DNA from: Lentisalinibacter sp035655155
GTDB taxonomy: Bacteria; Pseudomonadota; Gammaproteobacteria; Steroidobacterales; Woeseiaceae
NCBI GenBank assembly: GCA_035655155.1
Contig: DASRVH010000005.1
Span: 1-64,000 of the forward strand
Direction of reading: 5' to 3'
Length of the DNA: 64,000 nt
A model generated the notes under the pieces. The model was not told the origin of the DNA, ran no database searches, and was given only the letters and a program-made list of their open reading frames with translations. This document shows positions 47,683 through 56,312 of this stretch, piece after piece. The translations under genes and the position numbers were made by a program. Within the stretch, counting starts at the first letter, position 1. Each line of letters opens with the position of its first letter.

Positions 47683-50094
47683 TCAGCGGAAATTGCGGCG
47701 ATAGCTCACGCCGAAGGTGAGCGGTTGCGTCACGGTGATGCGCCGCTTCGCATAACGGTTGTTGATGAACTGGTCGCCGTCTTCGTCGAAGACGTTGGCG
47801 ATGTAGGCGCCAACGCTCCACTTGTCGGCATCGATGCCTGCCCGGAGATTCAGGATGTTGTAGGAATCCTGGGTGGTCGGCGGCGGCGAGACCACCGTGG
47901 CCTCGAGTCCCGCGAGCGCGTTGATGGACTCGCCCGTGTAGGAGTAATCCGCGCGTACGAACGGCGTGCCCCCGAACAGCGTGGTGTCGTCGAAGCTGCG
48001 CTCGACGGACAGCGAACCCTTCCAGTCCGGCGTGATCGGCAGACGCGTGCCGTCGACCGCCTCCACTTCCGCGCCGCTGCCCGGGAACAGGGTCGCACTC
48101 TCCGAGATCTCAGCCTCGTTCCAGGCGAGCGTGGCATCCAGCGTCCAGCCGGGCGCCGGCACCCAGGAAGCCTGCACCTCCACGCCGTCGATGGTGGCTT
48201 CCGGGAAGTTCACCACGCCCAGCTGGAAGACCAGCGGCTGCGGGTCGTTCACCTGTACCTGGATGTCGTCCCAGATCATGTGATAACCGACGACGCTCAG
48301 GAACAGCCGTCCTCCTGCCGTCGTCGTCTTGTAGCCCACCTCGTAGTTCTGGACCTTGTCGGAGTCGTACTTCCGCGGCAGCACCGAATTCGGCCGCAGC
48401 GCATTCGCGCCGCCGCTGCGGAAGCCCTCCGAGTAGGTGAAGTAGGCGAGGTCCTGTTCGCCGAAGTTGTAGCTCACGTTGATCTTCGGCACGAAGCCGT
48501 CGTCGCTCTCGTCGCCGGTGCCGTCGGTGAAGACGAAGTCGGTCTCGGGGCTGGGCATCGGGTTCTGGGCCAGCGCGCCCAGCACCAGGCTCTCTTTACG
48601 GTCGACCTGGTACCAGCGTCCGCCGGCGGTGACGGTCAGATTGTCGGTGAGATAGAACGTGGCCTCGCCGAACATCGCGAATTGGTCGATCTCCGTGTCA
48701 TAGAGGCCGAAGAAGAAGTTGTCGCTGAAGTCCCAGCTCCCCGGTGGCAGGCCGTTCAGTGACGGGTTGTAGGCGTTGTAGGCCAGGTAGTAGAAGGCCG
48801 GAGAGCCGGCGAAGTTCTCGGCGCCGGACTTGAAGACCGTGGAATCCTCGAAGCTCTGATAGAACAAACCCACGATGCCCCGCCAGCGGCTGTCGTCCGC
48901 CTCCGGAGTCGACCAGCGCGCCTCGATGCTGAAGCGCTCGGACTGGGCATCCTCGAGGTTGTATCCGCGCACCACCTCGCCGCCGAAGTCATAGAAGTAG
49001 AAATCGTAGTCGGTGCCGTTGACGGTGTTGTAATACGCCTCGAATTCGTCGCTCAGCTGCTGGAAGGCGAACATGTATTCCGTGCCGTCGGCGTCGTACT
49101 GCAGGTCGCGGTCGAAGTAGGAGACGCTGAACAGGAAGTCGCCGATGCCGGTCGAGCCTTCGAGGGTCACGGCCGCCTGGTACCAGTCCTCGTCCAGACG
49201 CTCGTCGAAGAAGCGCACCTGTTCGAGGTCTGAGCGGTCGAAGTCCTTGTCGCCGAAGCCGTCCGCCTCGGTCGACTGGAAGATGGCGGAAGCATCCACG
49301 GTCCAGTTGTTGTTCGGGAACCAGCGCAGCGCCGCCCGGCCGCCGGTGATGGTGGTCGAGTTGATGTCGTCTTCCGTGAACTCCGCGTTCGTATACGTGC
49401 CGCCGGGGCTGGTACCGAGTACGTTGTCGATGTAGCCCGCTTCCTCGGCGGTGAAGCCGACGAGTCGGAGCGCCAGCTTGTCGTCGGCCAGCGGGACGTT
49501 GAGCATGCCGCTGACGTCGTAGCCGGTGTCACCGTCGGTAATCTGGTTGGCTTCCAGTTCCACCCAGGCGTCGAAGGCGGTCGGGTCCGGCTTGTTGGTG
49601 ATGATGCGCAGCGTGCCCGACTGGGAGGCATCGCCGAACAGCGTGCCCTGCGGACCGCTCAGCGCCTCGACGCGCTGGATGTCGACGAGACGCGGGTCCG
49701 GGTTCAGGCCGGCGGCCGTGATCGGCTGCTCATCGAGATAGATGCCGCTGGAGGGGTTGGTGCCGAACTGGATGCCGGACGCGGCGACGCCGCGGAAGAC
49801 CACCGAGTTGCCCGCCGGCTCCCGTCGCGCCAGTGCGAGACTCGGGATCTTGCCGACGTAATCGTCCAGGCCCTCGAGGCCCTGGCGGACGATGTCGTCC
49901 GTGGTGAAGGCCCGGATGGACATCGGGATATCGGCGAGACTCTCCTCGCGCTTCGTCGCCGTGACGACGATTTCCTCGATGGCGTCGCCCTGGGTCTGGG
50001 CGAATGCGCTGGGCCCGGCGAGTGCCGCAGAAACTGCGGCGGCGATGGCGCTGCGGCTGTATGCGGCAGCACCGGACTCCTGATTTTCGGCCAT
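47683..50094 (-). CDS. TonB-dependent outer-membrane receptor
   Basis: An 803-residue receptor. After an N-terminal signal region (IAAAVSAALAGPSAFAQ) comes the TonB box/plug start IEEIVVTATKREESLADIPMSIRAFT, the plug signature RVEALSGPQGTLFGDASQSGTLRIITNKPD, and a beta-barrel closing with RRITVTQPLTFGVSYRRNF, ending in aromatic Phe-Arg. It takes up an unknown ligand (siderophore, sugar, sterol-like) with TonB energy. The barrel carries repeated acidic/aromatic loops. GGGAGAGACAGC precedes the ATG. Neighbouring hydroxylase and sulfotransferase genes do not identify the ligand. Confidence 0.93.
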   Translation of the reverse strand: MAENQESGAAAYSRSAIAAAVSAALAGPSAFAQTQGDAIEEIVVTATKREESLADIPMSIRAFTTDDIVRQGLEGLDDYVGKIPSLALARREPAGNSVVFRGVAASGIQFGTNPSSGIYLDEQPITAAGLNPDPRLVDIQRVEALSGPQGTLFGDASQSGTLRIITNKPDPTAFDAWVELEANQITDGDTGYDVSGMLNVPLADDKLALRLVGFTAEEAGYIDNVLGTSPGGTYTNAEFTEDDINSTTITGGRAALRWFPNNNWTVDASAIFQSTEADGFGDKDFDRSDLEQVRFFDERLDEDWYQAAVTLEGSTGIGDFLFSVSYFDRDLQYDADGTEYMFAFQQLSDEFEAYYNTVNGTDYDFYFYDFGGEVVRGYNLEDAQSERFSIEARWSTPEADDSRWRGIVGLFYQSFEDSTVFKSGAENFAGSPAFYYLAYNAYNPSLNGLPPGSWDFSDNFFFGLYDTEIDQFAMFGEATFYLTDNLTVTAGGRWYQVDRKESLVLGALAQNPMPSPETDFVFTDGTGDESDDGFVPKINVSYNFGEQDLAYFTYSEGFRSGGANALRPNSVLPRKYDSDKVQNYEVGYKTTTAGGRLFLSVVGYHMIWDDIQVQVNDPQPLVFQLGVVNFPEATIDGVEVQASWVPAPGWTLDATLAWNEAEISESATLFPGSGAEVEAVDGTRLPITPDWKGSLSVERSFDDTTLFGGTPFVRADYSYTGESINALAGLEATVVSPPPTTQDSYNILNLRAGIDADKWSVGAYIANVFDEDGDQFINNRYAKRRITVTQPLTFGVSYRRNFR

Positions 50095-50248
50095 TGCTGT
50101 CTCTCCCGCTTTTGCTTAATACTACTGATGCGTGGCGAAAGCGCAAATGATGTTTACGGCTGCATCCGTCGTGACAGCTTGATTGCTGTCTCGAAAAGTC
50201 CTCGATGTTGGCTGTTTGCCACACGGTGAGGCCCAGCAGGCGATACCC

Positions 50249-50809
50249 ATGAAAATCGATCAGCCCCTGAAAGAGCTCGGTGACATCGACGTCGGACCGC
50301 TGCGCGATGCGATCCTCGGCCAGAACGATTCGGCGTGGAACGAGCAGGAGTATCGCCAGCAGGAGTACGAGGTCCACAAGCGCACCACTTCCATCGTGAT
50401 GATATTCACGGACGGCAAGAACTGGCCGGAGATCACCGTGCGCAAGGAGCCCGGCTGGGACCGTCTGGCCGACGCCGCGCTGCCGCTGATGCAGGACATC
50501 ATCGCGCGCCACTATGCGCCGGGCGGCACCATCATCCGCGCCATGGCGGCGCGACTGGCTGCGGGCGCGCGCATCGATCCGCATCGGGATTCCCACCCCT
50601 CGTTCCATGCCAGCCACCGCATCCATATCCCGATCACGACCAATACGCGGGTGCGCTTCATGATCGACGGCCGGCCGCACCGGCTCAAGGTGGGCAAGGT
50701 CTACGAGCTCAACAACCAGTTGTTGCACAGCGTCATGAACAAGGGCGACGAGGACCGCATCACGTTCATCTTCGATTACCTGCCGCCCGGCGCCGTGCGC
50801 GCGGCGTGA
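50249..50809 (+). CDS. Aspartyl/asparaginyl beta-hydroxylase-family protein
   Basis: A 186-residue 2-oxoglutarate/Fe(II) oxygenase of the AspH family. The iron ligands are expected in DPHRDSHPSFHASHRIHIPITTN (the H-R-I-H region) and LNNQLLHSVMNKGDEDRITFIFDYL, with an Arg for 2-oxoglutarate. The ATG at 50249 (KIDQPLKELGD) gives the family length. Such enzymes hydroxylate Asp/Asn in proteins or peptides. The following gene starts 2 bases after its stop, so the two are coupled. Confidence 0.88.
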   Translation: MKIDQPLKELGDIDVGPLRDAILGQNDSAWNEQEYRQQEYEVHKRTTSIVMIFTDGKNWPEITVRKEPGWDRLADAALPLMQDIIARHYAPGGTIIRAMAARLAAGARIDPHRDSHPSFHASHRIHIPITTNTRVRFMIDGRPHRLKVGKVYELNNQLLHSVMNKGDEDRITFIFDYLPPGAVRAA

Positions 50810-50811
50810 CC

Positions 50812-51720
50812 ATGCTCGTGGCCACCTCGGTGGTGCGCGGCAGCCACCAGGGCGAGAGTCATGGTGGCGTCTATCTGATCGACCTCGAGCGCGAGCGCGT
50901 GGTGCAGACGGTCGACTGGAACACGGCCGACATCGACTGGCAGGGTCGCGGCTGGGATCGAGGACTCAGGGGCATCGCCTTCGACGGCGAGAGGGTCTAC
51001 GTCGCGGCGAGCGACGAGCTGTTTGCCTACACCCCCGACTTCCGGCTCATCGACTCCTGGCGCAATCCCTACCTCAGGCACTGCCACGAGATCGCGGTCT
51101 ACCAGCGCCGGCTCTACCTCACCTCCACCGGCTACGACGCGCTGCTCGGCTTCGACCTGGACGCAGAGCGCTTCTGCTGGGGTCTGCACGTCGTGCGCGG
51201 TCACGGCGATTTCCGCGCCACACCTTTCGATCCCGTCGAGGGTCCCGGACCCGAGCCCGGCAACCGCCTGCACCTGAACATGATCCACTGCGACGAGCGC
51301 GGCATGCATTTCAGCGGATTGCGCACCGGAGCGCTGCTCGCCTACGACGGCCGGCGCATCGCCGCACGCGTGAGCCTGCCCCAGGGCGTGCACAATGCCC
51401 GGCCGTTGCGGGACGGCGTGCTGTTCAACGATACCCGGGCCGATGTCGTGCGCTATGCCGCCCCCGGGCACGAGCAGGCCTTCCGCGTACCGGTCTACGA
51501 CCCGGCGGAACTGACCCATACGGAGCTGGACGATTCGCGCATCGCGCGTCAGGCCTTCGGTCGCGGGCTGGCGGTCATCGACGAACAGCGCATCGCGGCC
51601 GGGTCCTCGCCGTCGACGGTCGCGATACACGATCTGGCCGCCGGCCGCACGCGGATGGTGGTGACGCTCACGAAGGACATCCGCAACGCGGTCCACGGCC
51701 TGGAGGTCTGGCCGTATTGA
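50812..51720 (+). CDS. Propeller-like protein of unknown function (TIGR03032/DUF4915-like)
   Basis: A 302-residue soluble protein without a signal peptide. Repeated short beta motifs (GGVYLIDLERERVVQTVDW, YVAASDELFAYTPDFRLID, RLYLTSTGYDALLGFDLD, LHLNMIHCDERGMHFSG, PQGVHNARPLRDGVLFNDT) suggest a beta-propeller. Conserved His/Asn phrases resemble the TIGR03032 family, found near TPR sulfotransferases. It starts 2 bases after the hydroxylase stop and is 30 bases from the convergent TPR sulfotransferase end. A role as substrate or scaffold for the hydroxylase is inferred from position only. Confidence 0.75.
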   Translation: MLVATSVVRGSHQGESHGGVYLIDLERERVVQTVDWNTADIDWQGRGWDRGLRGIAFDGERVYVAASDELFAYTPDFRLIDSWRNPYLRHCHEIAVYQRRLYLTSTGYDALLGFDLDAERFCWGLHVVRGHGDFRATPFDPVEGPGPEPGNRLHLNMIHCDERGMHFSGLRTGALLAYDGRRIAARVSLPQGVHNARPLRDGVLFNDTRADVVRYAAPGHEQAFRVPVYDPAELTHTELDDSRIARQAFGRGLAVIDEQRIAAGSSPSTVAIHDLAAGRTRMVVTLTKDIRNAVHGLEVWPY

Positions 51721-51749
51721 GACGCCGGCTGCGGGGCCCCCAGGCGGTC

Positions 51750-53765
51750 TCAGCCAGCGTAGCCCTCGTAGCGCCCGAGGACCGGTTCCAGTACCTCGGC
51801 GAGTTCGTCCAGGTGCTGCTCGTAGCGGCGCCAGAAGCCGACCGCGCCCTGGTAGATCGGCTGGCGCACCTGTTCCGAGCTCGCGGTCCGCACCGGACGG
51901 TCCGTCTCGTGGAAGTTCAGGCAGGCCTCTTCCCAGGGCAGCTCGCAATAGTCGAGCAGTCGGCGTACCTGGTTGTCGAAGTCGCTCACCAGTTCCTCGT
52001 ACTGGACCGTGAGCACGCGCCCGGGCAGGACGGCGTGCCAATGGTCCATCATGCGCTGATACTGCAGGAAATATTCGCCGATCTCGGTGAGATCGTAGGT
52101 GAAAGTCTGACCGCGGGCGAACAGCTGACGATAGCAGCTGAGACAGGAGTCCATGGGATGGCGCCGGGCATCGATGATCTTTGCGCCGGGCAGGATCAGG
52201 TGGGCGAAGCCGACGTTCGGGAAGTTGTTCGGCATCTTGTCGATGAACCGGGGCAGCCCCTCCACGCGATGCAGCGAGGCGTGCTCCAGATAACGGCGCC
52301 CCAGAGCCTCGAAGTTCGGTCCTTTCAGCTCGCGCACGGCCTGGGGGTAATTCACGCCGTCGGCCCGGTTGCGATTCAGGCTCGTGGCGACGCGGCCGAG
52401 ATAGGGCAGCTCCGCCGTGCCTTCCACCTGACTGTGGCTCGCCAGAATCTGTTCGATCAGCGTGGAGCCGGAGCGCGGCAGGCCGACGATGAAGATCGGC
52501 GCCGGATCGTCGCAGCCGATGCCCTCGTTGACCGCCAGGAACTCCTCCGTGAAGACCTCGACGATGGCGTCGTTGTTCACCTCGGTCTGCACGGGGTCGT
52601 AGTTCTCCCGCATGCGCTGGCGGCGGTTGCCCTTGTCGTAGTAATGCCAGGCACGGCCATAGTCTTCCCGGTCTTCCCAGGCCTTTGCCAGGGCGAACAG
52701 GAAGTTGACCTCGGATTGCTCGTTCAGGTCCGGCGTCTCCAGCGCCGCTTCCATCGCCCGTATGTCCTCGTCTCCCAGCGGATAGGTCTTCAGGTTGGCC
52801 AGGCTCCACCAGGACTCGCCGTTGGCGGGCTTCAGGCGGATGCACTCCCGATAGGCCTCGATGGCTTCGGGCTGGCGGCCGAGGGTCTTCAGCGTGTGGC
52901 CCAGGCCGAGCCAGGCGCCTGCATGTTCGGGTTTGAGCTCGATCGCGCGCCGGTAGGCCGCGGCGGCCGCGGCCGTGCGCGCGGCGGGTGCCAGCGCGGC
53001 GGCCAGCAGGAAGTGGGCGTGGGAGCTGCGCGGATCGGTTTCGACGGCCTTCCCGAAGCACTCGATGGCCTCGGCGAGGCGGTGCTGGTCCTGGTGCAGG
53101 CGCCCCAGGTCGATGATCGCGCCGGTGAAGTCCGGCGCCAGCCGTACCGCCTTCGACAGCAGTTCCTCGGCGTTCTCCGGATGGCCGGATTGCATGGCTA
53201 TCACGCCCAGCAGCCGCAGCGCGGTGACGTTCTTCGGGTTGTCTTTCAGCACGCGCCGATACAGCCGCTCGGCATCCTCGACCTTGCCCGAGCGGTGCAG
53301 ACGCGCGGCCTCTGCGAGGCGCCCCTTCTCCGGGTTCAGCGCGAAGCAGCGCTCGAACGCCTCGTCGGCCTCGTCGCTCTTGCCGTTGGCGAGCAGCGCC
53401 CGGCCGAGCTGGAAATGCGCCTGCTCCAGATCGGGGTCCAGGGTGACGGCACGGCGCAGCACCGCCTCTGCCTCCTCGCTGCGCCGCTGCTGGAGCAGCA
53501 GCAGGCCCAGGTCCTCGTGGGGCTTGGCGAACGACGGGGCGAGAGCGATGGCGCGGCGCAGCTGCTCCTCGGCCTCGTCGAGACGACGGGACTTCAGGAG
53601 GACCGCCCCCATGAGGGCGGTGAAGTTGATGTCGTCAGGGTCCTCCGCCAGCGCTTCCCGGCAGACGGCAATCGCGCCTTCGGCGTCGCCGCCATTCAGC
53701 AGCCGGATGGCCTGGTGGAACGTGGCCCGCGGCGCGGCGATACCGGAGCTTCCGCCCTCAGCCAT
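51750..53765 (-). CDS. TPR-repeat sulfotransferase
   Basis: A 671-residue two-part protein. Residues about 10-400 are ten or so TPR repeats (typical phrases AIECFGKAVETDPRSSHAHFLLAAALAP and AIELKPEHAGAWLGLGHTL). Residues 405-671 are a sulfotransferase with the 5'-phosphosulfate loop in PIFIVGLPRSGSTLIEQILASHS and the region ARRHPMDSCLSCYRQLFARGQTF. These proteins sulfate proteins, glycans or lipids with PAPS. Adjacency to a TIGR03032-like gene is known elsewhere. It starts 19 bases downstream of the stop of the amidohydrolase gene's 3' side. Confidence 0.9.
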   Translation of the reverse strand: MAEGGSSGIAAPRATFHQAIRLLNGGDAEGAIAVCREALAEDPDDINFTALMGAVLLKSRRLDEAEEQLRRAIALAPSFAKPHEDLGLLLLQQRRSEEAEAVLRRAVTLDPDLEQAHFQLGRALLANGKSDEADEAFERCFALNPEKGRLAEAARLHRSGKVEDAERLYRRVLKDNPKNVTALRLLGVIAMQSGHPENAEELLSKAVRLAPDFTGAIIDLGRLHQDQHRLAEAIECFGKAVETDPRSSHAHFLLAAALAPAARTAAAAAAYRRAIELKPEHAGAWLGLGHTLKTLGRQPEAIEAYRECIRLKPANGESWWSLANLKTYPLGDEDIRAMEAALETPDLNEQSEVNFLFALAKAWEDREDYGRAWHYYDKGNRRQRMRENYDPVQTEVNNDAIVEVFTEEFLAVNEGIGCDDPAPIFIVGLPRSGSTLIEQILASHSQVEGTAELPYLGRVATSLNRNRADGVNYPQAVRELKGPNFEALGRRYLEHASLHRVEGLPRFIDKMPNNFPNVGFAHLILPGAKIIDARRHPMDSCLSCYRQLFARGQTFTYDLTEIGEYFLQYQRMMDHWHAVLPGRVLTVQYEELVSDFDNQVRRLLDYCELPWEEACLNFHETDRPVRTASSEQVRQPIYQGAVGFWRRYEQHLDELAEVLEPVLGRYEGYAG

Positions 53766-53783
53766 GGATACCGGCCCTCGTAT

Positions 53784-55532
53784 TCAGTTGTCGCTCTCCG
53801 CCGGCGCGCCCGCGCCGGGCCCGTCGCTGCGCTCGTAGACGATGCCGCCGTCCAGCAGCGTCATGTCCACCCGGACCTCGCTCAGCTCCTCCGCCGGGAT
53901 GGCGAAGATGTCGCGGTCGAGCACCACGATGTCCGCCCGCTTGCCGGTCTCGATGGAACCGGTGATGTCGTCGTGGCCGAGCAGCCGTGCCGCGTTGCGG
54001 GTATAGGCATCGAGCATCGTGGCGAGGTCCACGGCCTCGTCGGCGTTCAGCGTGCCCTCGACCTGGCCGGAGGCATCCTGGCGGGTGATCGCCGTCTCGA
54101 TGGCCTCGAGCGGGTTCATCGACGATACGGCCCAGTCGCTCGAGCCGACGAGCGTGCCGCCGGCGCGGTGGATGCTGCCGACGGGATACATGCGCTCCAC
54201 GCGCTCCGGGCCCACGACCGGCAGGTTGATCTCCATGATCCACGCGTCCGGATAAGCCCACAGCGCCTGGAAAGTGGCGGCGACGCCGAGTTCGGCGAAG
54301 CGGGGTATGTCGTCGGCGTGAACCAGTTGCAGGTGCGTAATGTGATGGCGGTTGCCGGTGTCGCCGTTGGCCTTGCGGGCGGCCTCGATGGCATCCAGTC
54401 CCTCGCGCACGGCCAGGTCGCCGATGGCGTGCATGTGGATCTGGAGGCCCATCGCGTCGAAGCGGGTGACGGCCTGCTTCAGTTCCTCGCTCTCGAAATT
54501 GAGCACACCGCGATGGTCCATGCCCGTGTACGGCTCGACCAGGGCGGCGGTCTCGCCCTCGAGCACGCCGTCGACGAAGAACTTCACCCCGCTCACCGAG
54601 AAGCGCTCGCCGGCGAATTCGCCGCGCCGGGCGAGAGCGGCCTCCCATTCCTCGCCCTGGTGTTTGGCGTTGACGCCGTAGGTGAGCGAAGCCTTCACCC
54701 GGGCGTCGAGCCCGCCTGATTCGGCGACCGCCCGATACACCTCCCAGTCGGGCACGCCCGTCCAGGCGTCGACGAGGGAGGTGATGCCGTAGCGCGCCGT
54801 CTCCGCGAGCGTCGCCTCCAGGGCCGCCACCCGGTCCTCGAACGTGGTCTCGGGCAGCAGCGCCTCCACCGGCGCCCGCGCCGTCTCGCGCAGCATGCCG
54901 GTCGGCTCGCCGGTCTCCGGGTCCCGCTCGATGACGCCCTTGGGCGGGTCCGGCGTCTCCGCCGTGATGCCCGCCAGCTCGAGCACCTTCGAGTTGGCCA
55001 GATCGTTATGGCCGTCGGTGCCGCGCAGGTAGACGTAACGATCGGGGGCGATGCCGTCGAGCAGCGACTTGTGGGGATTGCCGCCGGGGAAGGCGGCCAG
55101 GTCGAAGTTCTCGCCGATCACCCACTCGTCGTCGCTCTGCGCCGCGCACTCGGCGACCTTCGCGAGGATGGCCTCCCGCGTCGTGAGCCCGAACAGCGAG
55201 CAGCCGAGCAGCATTTCGCCGCCGGTGATCGGGTGCATGTGGGCGTCGTGGAAACCGGGCAGGACGACTCGCCCGGCCAGGTCGATCACCCGGGTGGCGT
55301 CGCCGATCCAGGCGCTCACCTCGCCGGCGCCGCCGACCGCGACGATGGTGTCGCCGCGCAAGGCCACCGCCTCCGCGCGGCTGCGTTGTTCGTCCGCGGT
55401 ATGGACGACGCCGCCCGTGAGGACGATGTCCGCCGGTTCGACGCCGGCGGCTTGCCCGGCCTCCCCGGCGGGCCGCTCCGCGCAGCCGGCCTGGAGAATC
55501 AGGAGCACCGCCGCCAGAAGCGTCGCCCGCAT
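53784..55532 (-). CDS. Exported YtcJ-like amidohydrolase lipoprotein
   Basis: A 582-residue metal-dependent amidohydrolase with a lipoprotein signal (LAAVLLILQAGCAER). Family marks are VLPGFHDAHMHPITGG with the metal HxH, QIHMHAIGDLAVREGLDAIEAAR, THLQLVHADDIPRFAELGV, VGSSDWAVSSMNPLEAI and the closing motif GKRADIVVLDRDIFAIP. YtcJ-like enzymes hydrolyse N-acyl or ring amides; the substrate here is unknown. The ATG at 55532 overlaps the region just after the MepK-like stop (4-base gap), so the two are co-transcribed from the left strand. Confidence 0.88.
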   Translation of the reverse strand: MRATLLAAVLLILQAGCAERPAGEAGQAAGVEPADIVLTGGVVHTADEQRSRAEAVALRGDTIVAVGGAGEVSAWIGDATRVIDLAGRVVLPGFHDAHMHPITGGEMLLGCSLFGLTTREAILAKVAECAAQSDDEWVIGENFDLAAFPGGNPHKSLLDGIAPDRYVYLRGTDGHNDLANSKVLELAGITAETPDPPKGVIERDPETGEPTGMLRETARAPVEALLPETTFEDRVAALEATLAETARYGITSLVDAWTGVPDWEVYRAVAESGGLDARVKASLTYGVNAKHQGEEWEAALARRGEFAGERFSVSGVKFFVDGVLEGETAALVEPYTGMDHRGVLNFESEELKQAVTRFDAMGLQIHMHAIGDLAVREGLDAIEAARKANGDTGNRHHITHLQLVHADDIPRFAELGVAATFQALWAYPDAWIMEINLPVVGPERVERMYPVGSIHRAGGTLVGSSDWAVSSMNPLEAIETAITRQDASGQVEGTLNADEAVDLATMLDAYTRNAARLLGHDDITGSIETGKRADIVVLDRDIFAIPAEELSEVRVDMTLLDGGIVYERSDGPGAGAPAESDN

Positions 55533-55536
55533 CGGC

Positions 55537-56115
55537 CTACCAGCTCCGCACGCGGCCCGTATCCACGTGCAGGAAGTTCGAGCGGGCGTAATAGCCGACA
55601 CCGCCCCGGCGCAGGCTCATCGCGGCCTTGCGCAGCTTCGCGGTGTCGTAGCCGGAGAGCCGGACGTCGATGGCGCGGCCCTGCATGTGCAGGCTGCGCT
55701 TCGCCACGCCCGAGCTCGCGCTGCGCAGCATGGCGTTGGTCTGGGGCGAGCGGTAGCCGGAGATGATCTGGAACTCGGCCGTGCTGCCCGTCAGCGACCG
55801 CAGGTCTGCCAGGGTGTCCAGCAGCGCAACGTCCATCTCCCACACTTCGCCGGTACGGAAATCGCGCAGCAGATGGTTGATCTCGGCCAGCGCGTCGGGG
55901 AGGTATTCGCCGCCCTCGTAGTACACGGCCTTCAGCCTCTCGCCGGTATGGTTGTGCGAGAAGGCGAGGCTGCGGGTCTCCAACGCCGCCGCCGCGCGGC
56001 TCCAGGGCCCCAGCATTGCGGCGCCTGCTGCGGCGCCCGCCAGAAACCGGCGCCGCGAGGCGCAATGACGGCGCCGCGAGGCGCTATGATGATCGGTTGG
56101 GCTGTCTCCTGCCAT
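55537..56115 (-). CDS. mepK: MepK/YcbK-like peptidoglycan endopeptidase
   Basis: A 192-residue exported protein with a Tat-like signal (SRRRFLAGAAAGAAMLG) and the peptidase M15A/DUF882 core: SGYRSPQTNAMLRSASSGVAKRSLHMQGRAIDVRLSG with Zn ligands H143 and D150 and H183 in FLHVDTG. E. coli MepK cleaves the 3-3 crosslinks made by L,D-transpeptidases; this gene lies back to back with an LdtD-like gene, the same neighbourhood as in E. coli. The start at 56115 is set by the signal peptide; no strong ribosome site is seen. Confidence 0.88.
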   Translation of the reverse strand: MAGDSPTDHHSASRRRHCASRRRFLAGAAAGAAMLGPWSRAAAALETRSLAFSHNHTGERLKAVYYEGGEYLPDALAEINHLLRDFRTGEVWEMDVALLDTLADLRSLTGSTAEFQIISGYRSPQTNAMLRSASSGVAKRSLHMQGRAIDVRLSGYDTAKLRKAAMSLRRGGVGYYARSNFLHVDTGRVRSW

Positions 56116-56312
56116 GTTCTCTCCCGGGCTCTCTCCCGTTGCCGCGCCGCGACTGCCTGGTCCTGCCGATACTGCCTGCAGACTCCGTTCGCACGCGATC
56201 GGCTTCGACGGGCGATTATGGACGACGAGCGCGCAGACTGGAAAGAATATCGACAGGTTGAGGCCCGGGCGGTTCCCGTTCCGTGTCGCCGGTCCCGGTT
56301 TAGAATAGCGGT

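Noticed and set aside
51717..54719. 1000-codon open frame on the plus strand
   Set aside because: Antisense to the TPR sulfotransferase and amidohydrolase genes; no motif or ribosome site.
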